Assembly (NCBI GenBank): GCA_027623815.1
Contig: JAQBUV010000079.1
Location: 1 to 10,094 of the forward strand
Length of the DNA stretch: 10,094 nucleotides
Direction: 5' to 3'
Source of the DNA: Casp-Chloro-G3 sp002816715
GTDB taxonomy: Bacteria > Chloroflexota > Dehalococcoidia > Lucifugimonadales > UBA3495
Shown: positions 1 to 7,700 of the stretch, piece by piece
How positions within the stretch are numbered: position 1 is the stretch's first letter
Layout of the letters: each line of letters opens with the position of its first letter
Notes under the pieces: model-generated
Seen by the model: only the letters and a program-made list of their open reading frames with translations
Told to the model about the DNA's origin: nothing
Database searches by the model: none
Translations under genes and position numbers: made by a program

Positions 1-2
1 CC

Positions 3-1442
3 TCGGGCGGTACAATTTCAAACCGCCATCGCAGCCTTGATCTCACCGCCCTTGCGGTACATTATTGCTCCGCCGTTTACACTTTTCGGGAAGTTTTCAC
101 AGAGGCCGTACGTTGCCGCCTGCGCAGCGCCTTCCCGCTGGCGTCAACCCTGAGCGGCGGCTTGGACTCCTCCGCCGTAACCTGCGTGGCGAGGGATATT
201 CTGGCCGATAAAAACGCCGGGCCGCTGCTGACCCTTTCAATGGTCTATGACGAGATAACCGAGTGCGATGAACGACCTTTTATTGACTCGGTTCTAGCCC
301 AGGGCGGCCTCAATCCGCGTTACACCCATCCCGATGAAATAAGTCCATTGGTCGACATGGAAAAAGTGCATTGGCATGAAGGCGAGCCACATAGCTCGCC
401 CACGTTCTACCTGTACTGGGAACTTTGTCGCCTGGCGCAGCAGAACGGCTCACGAGTTATTCTGGACGGGATTGACGGAGATACCGCGGTTTCCCACGGT
501 GACGAATTCCTGGCCGATTTGGGCCGCCAAGACCGCTGGGCGCAGCTCTCCGACGAAACCAAAGCAATGGCTCAATTGATGGGCACTCCGTACTCCCGTT
601 TGACTTTGGAACGTTACGTCCTGCCGTCATTGGTAGACTTGGCGCGTCGCGGGAAGTGGATATCCTTCGCCCAAGTAGTAAGCACGGTCTCCAGCCTCTA
701 TCACCTGCCCCGGTGGAACCTGGTTCGCGATCAGGGAATCAAGCCGCTGATTCCCAAACTCGCCCGCAGCGTCTGGCGGGCAATTCTTAGGCATAAAGAC
801 CGCCCGCTACCGGTGAACCCTGTAATCAACCGCCAATTCGCCCAGCGTGTTGGCCTGGACGAGTCGGTAGCTCAGTTGAGGTGGCGTTTCATGAACCCGC
901 CACGGTCTGCCAAAGAGGAACACCACGGTAACGTCGCCTCGGGAGGGGTTACCCATGCTTTCGAAATGACCGACCGGGCGGCGGCGGCTTTTTCCCTGGA
1001 AGCTCGCCATCCCTTTTATGATAAGCGAGTAGTGGAGTTCTGTCTGGCTTTGCCCCCGGAGCAGAAACTGCGAGCGGGATGGACCCGCAGCATTATGCGG
1101 CGTGCCCTGGCGGACGTGCTGCCAGTGAAGGTACAGTGGCGCGCCGGGAAAGCGCTCAACAGTGCCGCTTTTACTCATTCTTTGCTGCACTTTGAAGGAC
1201 AGCGGGTGGCCGACGTAATCAAGAACATTGATCAGACTCTCTCGGAATATATCGATGTCCCAGAATTGCAAAGGGCCTATGACCGCTATGTCTCGACTAA
1301 ATCAAGGACTGATGAGATGCGGGTGTGGACGGCGGTGACGTTGGCTTTATGGATGAACCGCACCGGTTGGCGGCCCGGGGTCAACATAAAAGAGGGAGGG
1401 TCAGGGTGCAGCCCGACTTACCAGGAATCTCAGATCAGATAG
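3..1442 (+). CDS. Asparagine-synthetase-like lasso peptide macrolactam synthetase (protein C), 5'-truncated by the window edge
   Basis: The frame is open from the left edge to the TAG at 1440-1442 (about 479 codons). Its start and any N-terminal glutaminase-like domain lie outside. The ATP-pyrophosphatase PP-loop SGGLDSS is at 153-173, followed by the second synthetase motif around LDGIDGDTAVSHG (about 460-500). The C-terminal block has EARHPFYDKRVVEF, GWTRSIMRRAL and a WRAGK motif, typical of asparagine-synthase-related proteins. An ORF starting at 162 would begin inside the PP-loop and is not the real start. Family members adenylate a carboxylate (Asn synthetase: Asp; McjC-type lasso enzymes: the ring Asp/Glu side chain) so that an amine can attack it. 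Because a lasso-type precursor follows 88 bases downstream on the same strand, I infer the macrolactam-forming enzyme rather than free Asn synthesis. The domain call is firm; the lasso role is context-based. Confidence 0.87.
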   Translation, partial: SGGTISNRHRSLDLTALAVHYCSAVYTFREVFTEAVRCRLRSAFPLASTLSGGLDSSAVTCVARDILADKNAGPLLTLSMVYDEITECDERPFIDSVLAQGGLNPRYTHPDEISPLVDMEKVHWHEGEPHSSPTFYLYWELCRLAQQNGSRVILDGIDGDTAVSHGDEFLADLGRQDRWAQLSDETKAMAQLMGTPYSRLTLERYVLPSLVDLARRGKWISFAQVVSTVSSLYHLPRWNLVRDQGIKPLIPKLARSVWRAILRHKDRPLPVNPVINRQFAQRVGLDESVAQLRWRFMNPPRSAKEEHHGNVASGGVTHAFEMTDRAAAAFSLEARHPFYDKRVVEFCLALPPEQKLRAGWTRSIMRRALADVLPVKVQWRAGKALNSAAFTHSLLHFEGQRVADVIKNIDQTLSEYIDVPELQRAYDRYVSTKSRTDEMRVWTAVTLALWMNRTGWRPGVNIKEGGSGCSPTYQESQIR

Positions 1443-1456
1443 ATGCATACTTGGAC

Positions 1457-1503
1457 ATTATTGTGCTGTGGTGATGCCGCAAGTTGAAGGTGACCCGTGT
1501 CGA
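1457..1503 (+). repeat. Left arm of a long imperfect inverted repeat flanking the precursor gene
   Basis: Bases 1457-1483 are the reverse complement of 1855-1881 with 24 of 27 matches. Further in, CCGTGTCGA at 1495-1503 is exactly matched by TCGACACGG at 1832-1840, with about 14 of 20 matches in the segment between once a 3-base length difference is allowed. The arm starts 14 bases after the stop of the synthetase gene and ends 27 bases before the precursor's ATG, so it lies in the 5' leader or promoter region of the precursor. No transposase lies between the arms. Direct flanking repeats are not convincing: only CTTG occurs near both ends. Function unknown. Confidence 0.85.
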
Positions 1504-1516
1504 AAATCAACTCTTT

Positions 1517-1521
1517 AAGGA
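1517..1521 (+). promoter_or_regulatory. Ribosome binding site of the precursor gene
   Basis: AAGGA ends 9 bases before the ATG at 1531. The in-frame GTG at 1525 would be only 3 bases away, so this site decides for the ATG and a 58-aa product. Confidence 0.7.
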
Positions 1522-1530
1522 TCGGTGCCT

Positions 1531-1707
1531 ATGGAACCAAATACATTGCAACCCAACCCAATCAGGACCCAATACCAATCGCCCACCATCACCCAACTAG
1601 GTGATCTGGAACAGGTAACTCGGAACGTTGTCGCCGGTGGAACTGGCGACACATTGTACCTCGTAACACTGCATGATGGGACTGTTGTTGATATCCTTGC
1701 CAGCTAA
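1531..1707 (+). CDS. Lasso-type RiPP precursor peptide (protein A)
   Basis: This encodes 58 aa from the ATG at 1531. The leader (residues 1-31) has Y15-x-x-P18-x-I20-x-x-L23-G24-D25-L26-E27-x-x-T30-R31, the pattern recognised by the PqqD-like RiPP recognition element (B1) in lasso systems. T30 takes the conserved -2 position. The inferred core is residues 32-58 (27 aa): N32 as position 1, a Gly-rich ring segment AGGTG, and D40 at position 9, giving a predicted nine-member Asn1-Asp9 isopeptide ring and an 18-residue tail. The tail is hydrophobic (LYLV, VVDIL), carries two more Asp, and ends in S58. The upstream neighbour could close the ring and the downstream kinase could phosphorylate the terminal Ser. 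Asn as residue 1 is unusual (Gly, Ala, Ser and Cys are more common). A different cut site or another RiPP type sharing this leader cannot be excluded. Confidence 0.82.
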   Translation: MEPNTLQPNPIRTQYQSPTITQLGDLEQVTRNVVAGGTGDTLYLVTLHDGTVVDILAS

Positions 1708-1716
1708 TAGGGCACG

Positions 1717-1726
1717 GGCATCAATA
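1717..1726 (+). repeat. Partial direct copy of the right inverted-repeat arm
   Basis: GGCATCAATA just after the precursor stop repeats the same ten bases found at 1860-1869 inside the right arm. The following ACCCCATAA resembles the arm only loosely. It may be a decayed third copy or chance. Confidence 0.4.
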
Positions 1727-1831
1727 ACCCCATAAGCTAAACCGGCGCCTGCCAGACGGATTCTTCCGCGAGAAGGGCGTCGGCCAAAAGCTTGCGGTGA
1801 GGCGGCTGCTTAATAGTGTCGCCTATCAGTC

Positions 1832-1881
1832 TCGACACGGAATACCATCCCAGGCTTGTGGCATCAATACAGCACAATAAT
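1832..1881 (-). repeat. Right arm of the inverted repeat flanking the precursor gene
   Basis: Read on the - strand this arm reproduces the region upstream of the precursor gene: 1855-1881 matches 1457-1483 (24/27) and 1832-1840 matches 1495-1503 (9/9). Beyond this, the - strand continues into TTAAGCA, resembling the TTAAGGA at the precursor's ribosome binding site, and then similarity fades. The 261-base stretch between the precursor stop and the kinase ATG therefore seems to hold an inverted copy of the precursor's 5' region. A second small hairpin, GTGTCG/CGACAC (1816-1821 and 1833-1838), overlaps the inner end. No coding sequence was recognised here. Confidence 0.8.
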
Positions 1882-1894
1882 CTTGATACCAATT

Positions 1895-1912
1895 CCCCTG
1901 CATTATCAGGGG
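1895..1912 (+). terminator. GC-rich hairpin between precursor and kinase genes (possible attenuator or processing site)
   Basis: CCCCTG and CAGGGG form a perfect 6-bp stem around a six-base CATTAT loop. No T-run follows, so it is not a classical intrinsic terminator. It could lower kinase expression relative to the precursor or protect the precursor mRNA end, as stem-loops after RiPP precursor genes often do. The role is inferred. Confidence 0.45.
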
Positions 1913-1942
1913 AGGTTCACCCCTCTCTTACTAGGGAGTCAT

Positions 1943-1976
1943 AAGGAAAATGCAAATGACACGGATGATATGCTAA
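1943..1976 (+). promoter_or_regulatory. Shine-Dalgarno with overlapping mini-ORF that may couple kinase translation
   Basis: AAGGA (1943-1947) lies 22 bases before the kinase ATG at 1970, too far to serve it directly. It is 8 bases before an out-of-frame ATG at 1956, which opens a six-codon ORF (MTRMIC) stopping with TAA at 1974-1976, just past the kinase start. Ribosomes ending there could restart at 1970. Confidence 0.35.
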
Positions 1977-2971
1977 ACCGCAAGTACTTGATTCACGGTG
2001 TGTGTGTGGAGAGCAATCTGGACTTTCCTGAGTTCACATCCCTTTCCACCGGATGCCCAGATATTGTCCTGCTCAGGGAGTCATCCCATCTAGCGTGCTT
2101 GTCATCGATTTCCGATGCCACACTTCTTCTGAGAGGACAGTATCCGCGCCCCCTTGGTGGCATAGAATCCTTCACCTACTACGGGTTTCCCGATTATTAT
2201 CTGGCTACCTGGCACGGCCTGTGCGAATTCCAAATCTCCCGGGATGGTTCGCGGATAAGCTGTCGGCCCTGGGCCAAGGTGCCCTGGAGCGACGTACGGC
2301 CCTTCCTAGTCGGTAGAATCTTGCCCTTGGCCCTGAATCTCCGTGGGACGCTAACTCTGCACAGTGGCGCTGTCTTGCTCCCTAACGGAGCCATTGCCCT
2401 GGCAGCCAAATCAGGTACCGGCAAGTCTACTATGTTGACCGCCCTAGCCTGCATGGGGTATCGGTTGATTGCGGACGATATGCTTGCCGTCAGTGAGCGG
2501 GGAGTAAACATTCAAGTAGAGCTTGGCACATCCCAAGTTAGGCTTACCGAAGAGTCGCTGAGATTTCTCAGATCAAGCCTCCCCCCGAACCAAAAAATTG
2601 AATCTGATTCCGACAAAGTTAGGGTATTTCTAAGGGAGGATACTATTCCCGCTGATCCCATGCCCCTCCAGGCGGTCTACTTGCTCAACCGCAGGCCAGA
2701 GGAGAGAGGAGACACTGAGATAAAGACCCTGCCCCCCAAAGAAGCCCTGCTGGCATTGGCCAAGAATGTGTCAAATCTGATCCTGATGGAGCGGCCTCAA
2801 TTGTCGCAACAGTTTGCCGCTATCTCCCGGCTGGTGCAGAAGGTCCCGGTCAAAACCTTGAGCTACTCTTCTGGGATTGAGACTTTGCCCGCGGTCTGCC
2901 AAGCGTTGATGGAAGACCAGGGAATACGAGGGAAACCGGAAGGCCAAGTATCGTTTGGGGTTGGTGTTTAA
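1970..2971 (+). CDS. HPr kinase-like protein of the lasso cluster (putative precursor/lasso Ser kinase)
   Basis: This encodes 333 aa from the ATG at 1970. The frame is open further up to a TTG at 1856, but that stretch crosses the inverted repeat and hairpin and does not look coding. The opening, with YLIHGVCVESNLDFPEF near residues 5-20, is typical of stand-alone HprK-like RiPP kinases. Walker A AAKSGTGKST is at residues 145-154, and the HprK Walker-B-like LIADDM has D169 and D170. Before the P-loop, LTLHSGAVLLPNGAIAL matches the HprK catalytic-domain entry. The N-terminal domain of true HPr kinases is absent, which fits the RiPP-associated group. In the paeninodin family such kinases phosphorylate the C-terminal Ser of the precursor. 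The precursor here ends in Ser, so that substrate is likely by inference. The gene is third in C-A-K order, 262 bases after the precursor stop. Confidence 0.83.
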   Translation: MLNRKYLIHGVCVESNLDFPEFTSLSTGCPDIVLLRESSHLACLSSISDATLLLRGQYPRPLGGIESFTYYGFPDYYLATWHGLCEFQISRDGSRISCRPWAKVPWSDVRPFLVGRILPLALNLRGTLTLHSGAVLLPNGAIALAAKSGTGKSTMLTALACMGYRLIADDMLAVSERGVNIQVELGTSQVRLTEESLRFLRSSLPPNQKIESDSDKVRVFLREDTIPADPMPLQAVYLLNRRPEERGDTEIKTLPPKEALLALAKNVSNLILMERPQLSQQFAAISRLVQKVPVKTLSYSSGIETLPAVCQALMEDQGIRGKPEGQVSFGVGV

Positions 2972-3283
2972 CGCATCCTGCAATCGAAATAAACAGGCTG
3001 AGCAAGCGATTCTCCAAGACCCAGAGGCATAGAGACATTCTTGCCTTCTGGCGTCGGCAATATGCCACTCATAGTGCGAGACTTGACGGAAGCTTGGCAC
3101 ACTACTGAGTTCGGGAAGAGTTATTCTCTTCCCTTAGGCAAATTCACCCGGCAATTCGGAATTATCATGAGGATCTAACGCCGCCACGGGGCACTGGTTG
3201 GCGCAATAATTTCTTGTGCTGAATCAACGTGGTCCTCAATATTGCAATTTTGTTCATACCGGCAGTGTGATGGAAGTGACCGG
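2972..3283. other. Gene-free gap between kinase and proB
   Basis: These 312 bases lie between two convergent genes and show no convincing gene. A + strand frame at 2989-3109 gives a 39-residue Arg-rich stretch ending in TGA, but it has no start codon or recognisable motif and may be a decayed gene end. The only clear structure is the hairpin at 3113-3133. Confidence 0.5.
3113..3133. terminator. Perfect 8-bp hairpin between convergent genes
   Basis: GGGAAGAG and CTCTTCCC pair perfectly around a TTATT loop. It lies 141 bases past the kinase stop and 150 bases past the proB stop, a place suited to ending transcripts from either side. Only TT follows on the + strand and GA on the - strand, so a strong intrinsic terminator is not assured. 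Confidence 0.5.
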
Positions 3284-4465
3284 TTACAATAACACCAGAT
3301 TGTTACGGTGCACCACTTCTTGACCATAATGGTATCCCAAAATGCTCTGGATTCGGTCGGAGCGATAGCCGCTGATGCGGGTGATGTCGGCGGCGGTGTA
3401 GTTGGCGATACCGCAGGCAATACGGTCGCCTGCTTCTCCGGTAATGTAGACAATGTCCCCGCGTTGGAACTTGCCTTTTACGTTTTTGACCCCGGCGGGC
3501 AGTAGGCTGACGCTTTGCTTTTGCAGAGCCATGACCGCTCCGATATCAACAACTATCTGGCCGGACCGCGCCCCTTGGGCCTGACTCAACATCCACCTTT
3601 TGCGGGCCTCCAGCTTGTTGGCGGCGGGCTGGAAGTAGGTGCCGATACTCTCGCCCTGCGCTGCCCGCAGCACCGCATTATCGGCCCTACCTTTGCAGAT
3701 GAGCATGGCGATCCCCGCGGTGGTAACCAGTCGGGCCGCCTCAATTTTGGTGGGCATACCCCCTCTGGCCCAGGGATTGCTGTGCTCTCCGGCCATCGCC
3801 TCAATTGACGGGTCAACTTGCTCAACTACCTGAACCAAACTCGCGGTAGGGTCGGTACGGGGGTCGGCGGAGAACAAGCCCTCAGTGTCGGTCAGGATAA
3901 TCAGAAGATCGGCATCGACCAGGATCGCCACCAGCGATGATAGGCGGTCGTTGTCACCGAAAACTTCCCCAATCTCGTCCACTGCCACCACGTCGTTTTC
4001 GTTGATAATCGGGACGACGCCCAAATCCAGCAGAGCCATCAAGGTATTGCGCACGTTGAGATACGACTGGCGGTTGGATAAGTCGTTGGTGGTCAACAGA
4101 GTCTGAGCGATTTTAATGTCGTGCTGGGCGAACGCTTCCTGGTAGGTGCGCATTAACTGGCCCTGGCCAATAGCGGCCAGCACTTGACGAGTTACGATGT
4201 CTCGTCCCAGCTTGGCCTCGGTGCGCTTGCCCAGCACCCCCCGCCCGGCGGCGATAGCCCCGGAGGTCACCAGCAATATTTCGGTGCCACTAGTCTGCTT
4301 TAGCTGACTGATCTGACCGACCAAATTGGACAGCACAGCCTCGTCCAGACCATTGGTGCCATCCTTGGTCAGAACGCTGGTGCCAGCCTTCACGACAATA
4401 CGCTTGGCCTCACCTTTTGAGGCGGGCTTTGTGTCGGAGGCTTGGGAATGGGGAGTGTTAGACAT
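3284..4465 (-). CDS. proB: Glutamate 5-kinase (proline biosynthesis)
   Basis: ProB phosphorylates glutamate to glutamyl-5-phosphate with ATP, the first step of proline synthesis in the cytoplasm. The 393-aa product starts with a polar tail of about 20 residues. The amino-acid-kinase domain follows: VVKAGTSVLT (K26), TSGAIAAGRG, IINENDVVAVDEIGEVFGDNDRLSS for glutamate and ATP binding, LTDTEGLFSADPR, and GGMPTKIEAA. A C-terminal PUA domain (about residues 280-370, containing GVKNVKGKFQRGDIV) gives the two-domain form common in bacteria. The ATG at 4465 is chosen over an in-frame TTG at 4483; neither has a clear ribosome binding site. The usual partner proA is not adjacent in this window. Regulation may include proline feedback as in the family. 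Transcription likely starts from the extended -10 promoter about 70 bases upstream. Confidence 0.96.
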   Translation of the reverse strand: MSNTPHSQASDTKPASKGEAKRIVVKAGTSVLTKDGTNGLDEAVLSNLVGQISQLKQTSGTEILLVTSGAIAAGRGVLGKRTEAKLGRDIVTRQVLAAIGQGQLMRTYQEAFAQHDIKIAQTLLTTNDLSNRQSYLNVRNTLMALLDLGVVPIINENDVVAVDEIGEVFGDNDRLSSLVAILVDADLLIILTDTEGLFSADPRTDPTASLVQVVEQVDPSIEAMAGEHSNPWARGGMPTKIEAARLVTTAGIAMLICKGRADNAVLRAAQGESIGTYFQPAANKLEARKRWMLSQAQGARSGQIVVDIGAVMALQKQSVSLLPAGVKNVKGKFQRGDIVYITGEAGDRIACGIANYTAADITRISGYRSDRIQSILGYHYGQEVVHRNNLVLL

Positions 4466-4534
4466 ACGTGGCGAGTCAATCAATTGGGTAAATTGGAGTT
4501 AAGGTTAAAGGCCGATACTTTTGGAGTTGGCCCA

Positions 4535-4543
4535 ATTATAACA
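4535..4543 (-). promoter_or_regulatory. Extended -10 promoter of proB
   Basis: On the - strand the sequence reads TGTTATAAT: a consensus TATAAT preceded by TG at the extended -10 spacing. No good -35 is present 16-18 bases upstream, which extended -10 promoters tolerate. The predicted start near 4528 leaves a leader of about 63 bases before the ATG. Confidence 0.6.
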
Positions 4544-4599
4544 TGGCTGAATTGACGCTTTGAGAAGGAAAAACTGCTGGATGCCGTCTTCGGCCCATC

Positions 4600-4628
4600 T
4601 TGTGCCTTATACCCCAGGGGCATAGAAT
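4600..4628 (+). promoter_or_regulatory. Candidate promoter of mfd
   Basis: TTGTGC (4600-4605) and TAGAAT (4623-4628) are separated by 17 bases, giving a plausible sigma-70-type pair on the + strand. The predicted start near 4635 gives a leader of about 100 bases before the mfd ATG. Confidence 0.4.
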
Positions 4629-4671
4629 ACAAGAATAGGGACTGGCGTTCATCCGTCAGGCCCGTTTAGCT

Positions 4672-4713
4672 ATGGCGAAATCACCGTCTTTAAATCAGCC
4701 GTCTTTGAATTGA
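4672..4713 (+). promoter_or_regulatory. 13-codon upstream ORF with internal repeat in the mfd leader
   Basis: ATG at 4672 to TGA at 4711-4713 encodes MAKSPSLNQPSLN. It is built on two near-identical segments, CCGTCTTTAAAT (4684-4695) and CCGTCTTTGAAT (4699-4710), 11 of 12 bases alike with a 15-base period. It ends 22 bases before the mfd start. It could be a leader peptide, a binding site for a regulator, or chance; no ribosome binding site is obvious. Confidence 0.25.
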
Positions 4714-4735
4714 GCGAGGTCTCGGTAAGCCGCTT

Positions 4736-7700
4736 ATGCCCTTGAATGGAATTTTGTCTGCCGTAATCCGGCACCCGGATTTTGTCCGCCATTTCGCGCA
4801 ATTTGATAGTTCCCCGGACGGTTTGAATGAATCTGCCGGGATAGCCGTGCGTCAGGGAGCCAGACCCGCCTACCTGGCTGCGCTGTGGAGACACGCTCAC
4901 CGCCCAATGCTGGTACTAACGCCACGCCCGGAAGATGCCCGGCGTCTGCACGATCAAATACTCACCTACGTGGGAGATGACGAGCTGGTGTATCTGCTTC
5001 CAGAACCGGAGGTGCTGCCCTTTGAGCGCCTGGCGGTAGACGCCCGCACCAGCAACCAGCGCCTGGCTGCTCTGTCGGCCTTGGCGGGGGCCAGCACAGA
5101 TAAATCAGGAAAAGAGAAGCCGCTGGTGATCGCTTCCCTTTCGGCCGCCTACCGGCGTATCTTGCCGCCTTCTTTGGTGTCGGCGACGGGGGTGTCGGCG
5201 ACGGGTTCAGGTTCCGACTCCAGGGTTTCCCTGAAAATGGGTCAGCGCATCCCCAAGCTGGACGAATTGCTCACACACTGGGTGAATTTGGGATACCGGC
5301 ATGAGCCATTGGTTGAGTCACCGGGGTGTTTCAGCCAGCGTGGCGGCATCATTGATGTGTTTCCGCCCCACTATGATCTGCCGGTGCGTATAGAGCTTTG
5401 GGACGATGAAATCGATACTATTCGTTCCTTCGATCCCTACACTCAGCGCTCCATTGGCGAGGTCGAATCCGTGTTTCTGATTCCGGCCCGGGAGCAGTTG
5501 CCCAACCTGGCTGACCGAGCAGCGGTAGATCGTCAAATCGCAGCAATGGACTTGGCTGGCTGCACCAAGGAAGTTAAAGAGCGAATCGAAGAAGACCTGG
5601 TCGATCTTTTCCGAGACCCAGACATTGAGACCCTGCATTTCTACAACGGCCTGCTTAACAGCAGTAATTTATTGGAGTATCTACCGGAAGATGGCTTGCT
5701 AGTGCTGGACCGATGGAGCCAGATTGAAGTCGAGGCTCAGGAACAGGAAGAGAAATATTTCCGAATGCGGTCCAGCCGGGAAGAAAGGGGCGAACTTCCC
5801 CGCAACTTCCCCGCACCCTATTTTTCCTGGGACGAGCTTGCCCCGCTGGTAAATGGCTGGAAGGGCAGCCGCCTGCATCTGCAGAGCTGGCTCACCGGGG
5901 ATGCCGATTCCATCTTTGCGCCTGCCACCCCGTATTTCGGTCAGTTGGGGCAGTTTACCGCCGACTTGCGCCAGAGTCAGCAGCAAGGCGACGCCGTAGT
6001 GGTGGTCAGCCAGCATTCGCAGGGCCGAATCACCGAGATTTTGGAGCAAGCCGAAGTCGGAGTTGCACCTTCATCTGGCGTCGAAAATGGGGAGATTCCC
6101 GAACCAGGCCATGTCTACCTGGTGTCTGGATCGGTAGCTGAAGGCTGGCAGATCTCGTTTAATGGCTCTTCTGCCGCCAGGTCAACTCTGACCCTGCTCT
6201 CTGACGCTGAACTGTTTGGCACTTCCAAGGAACGCCGGTACCGTCCCTCAAAGCTAAAGCATGACACCGGCAAAGAGGTAACTCTGGCCGATCTGGTGCC
6301 GGGTAGCTATGTGGTGCACGTCGATCACGGGGTGGCCCGTTTTGCCGGAACCACGCGGATGGGCGATGACGGCGAAGACCGGGAATACCTGATTCTGGAG
6401 TACGCCGACAACGACAAGTTGTACGTCCCCACCGACCAATTGGACCGGGTGGGGGCCTATGTGGGTTCCCAGGAGCAGCAACCCAACCTGACTCGCCTGG
6501 GCACTGCCGAATGGTCACGCATCAAAGACCGGGTTAAGGGCGCGGCCCGGGAAATTGCCCAGGAATTGCTGAAACTTTATGCGGCGCGTCAGTTGGCGCA
6601 GGGCCACCAGTTTACTCAAGACACAGTCTGGCAGAGAGAGTTGGAGGATTCCTTCCCCTACCAGGAAACGCCCGACCAGGCCCAGGCCATTGATGAAGTT
6701 AAGCTGGACATGGAGCAGTCCAAGCCCATGGACCGGCTAATTTGCGGCGATGTGGGCTACGGTAAAACCGAGGTCGCCCTGCGGGCGGCTTTCAAGACCG
6801 TTTCCGAGGGGATGCAGGTGGGGCTGCTGGTGCCCACCACCGTGTTGGCCCAGCAGCATTACGCTACTTTTACCGAGCGGCTCAGTCCGTTTCCCTTGAG
6901 GGTGGAAGTCTTGAGTCGCTTCCGCACGCCCAAGGAGCAGAAGAGCGTAGTTGAGGGACTGCATGACGGGTCGGTGGACATTGTTATCGGGACACACCGC
7001 CTGCTGCAAAAGGACGTGCGGTTTAAGAACCTGGGCCTGGTGGTGGTGGACGAAGAGCAGCGGTTTGGAGTCTCCCATAAGGAGCGTCTGAAAAAGCTGC
7101 GCGGCGAGGTGGACGTTTTAACCCTAACCGCTACGCCCATTCCCCGCACGCTGCACATGGCCCTTTCGGGCATCCGGGACATGAGTGTCATCCACACACC
7201 GCCGGAAGCCCGATTGCCGGTCAAGACCTTCGTGTCCGAGTACAGCGAGGACATCATCAAAGAGGCGATTCTAAGAGAGATGGAGCGCGGCGGCCAGGTG
7301 TTTTTCCTGCATAACCGGGTCAGGACGATCAACCAGACGGCAGCGGAGTTGTCCGAGTTGATTCCCCAGGCCAGGATAACCGTCGGTCACGGCCAGATGC
7401 CCGAGGCCGACCTGGAAGACGTGATGGTGTCCTTCGCCAACCAGGAAGCCGACGTATTGGTCTGCACTACCATCATCGAGTCGGGTCTGGATTTGCCAAA
7501 TGTCAACACTATAATCATAGACCGGGCCGACCGGTTCGGGCTGGCCCAGTTGTACCAGTTGCGAGGGCGGGTGGGCCGTGGCGAGCACCGGGCCTACGCT
7601 TACCTGCTGGTGCCCCGTGGCCGCCGCATAACATCCACCGCCGAGCAACGTATCGAGGCCATCCTGGAGGCCTCGGAACTGGGTTCAGGATTTCGCATCG

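Noticed and set aside
1525..1530. GTG start giving a 60-aa precursor
   Set aside because: Only 3 bases separate it from AAGGA; the ATG at 1531 has proper 9-base spacing.
1450..1885. Target-site duplication around the inverted repeat (CTTG at 1450-1453 and 1882-1885)
   Set aside because: Only four bases match and they sit at unequal distances from the arms; insufficient to call a mobile element.
1856..1969. N-terminal extension of the kinase from a TTG at 1856
   Set aside because: The stretch lies across the inverted repeat arm and a hairpin, is unlike the family's N-terminus, and MLNRKYLIHG from 1970 fits as the start.
2964..3109. Small ORFs after the kinase (GTG 2964; frame 2989-3109)
   Set aside because: No ribosome binding site, no suitable start for the longer one, and no motif.
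3308..4106. + strand frames across proB
   Set aside because: Antisense shadows of an intact glutamate 5-kinase.
6859..7332. Long antisense frames within mfd (also in 5318-6518 and 7271-8265)
   Set aside because: They are shadows of a complete conserved Mfd and show no family motifs or start signals.
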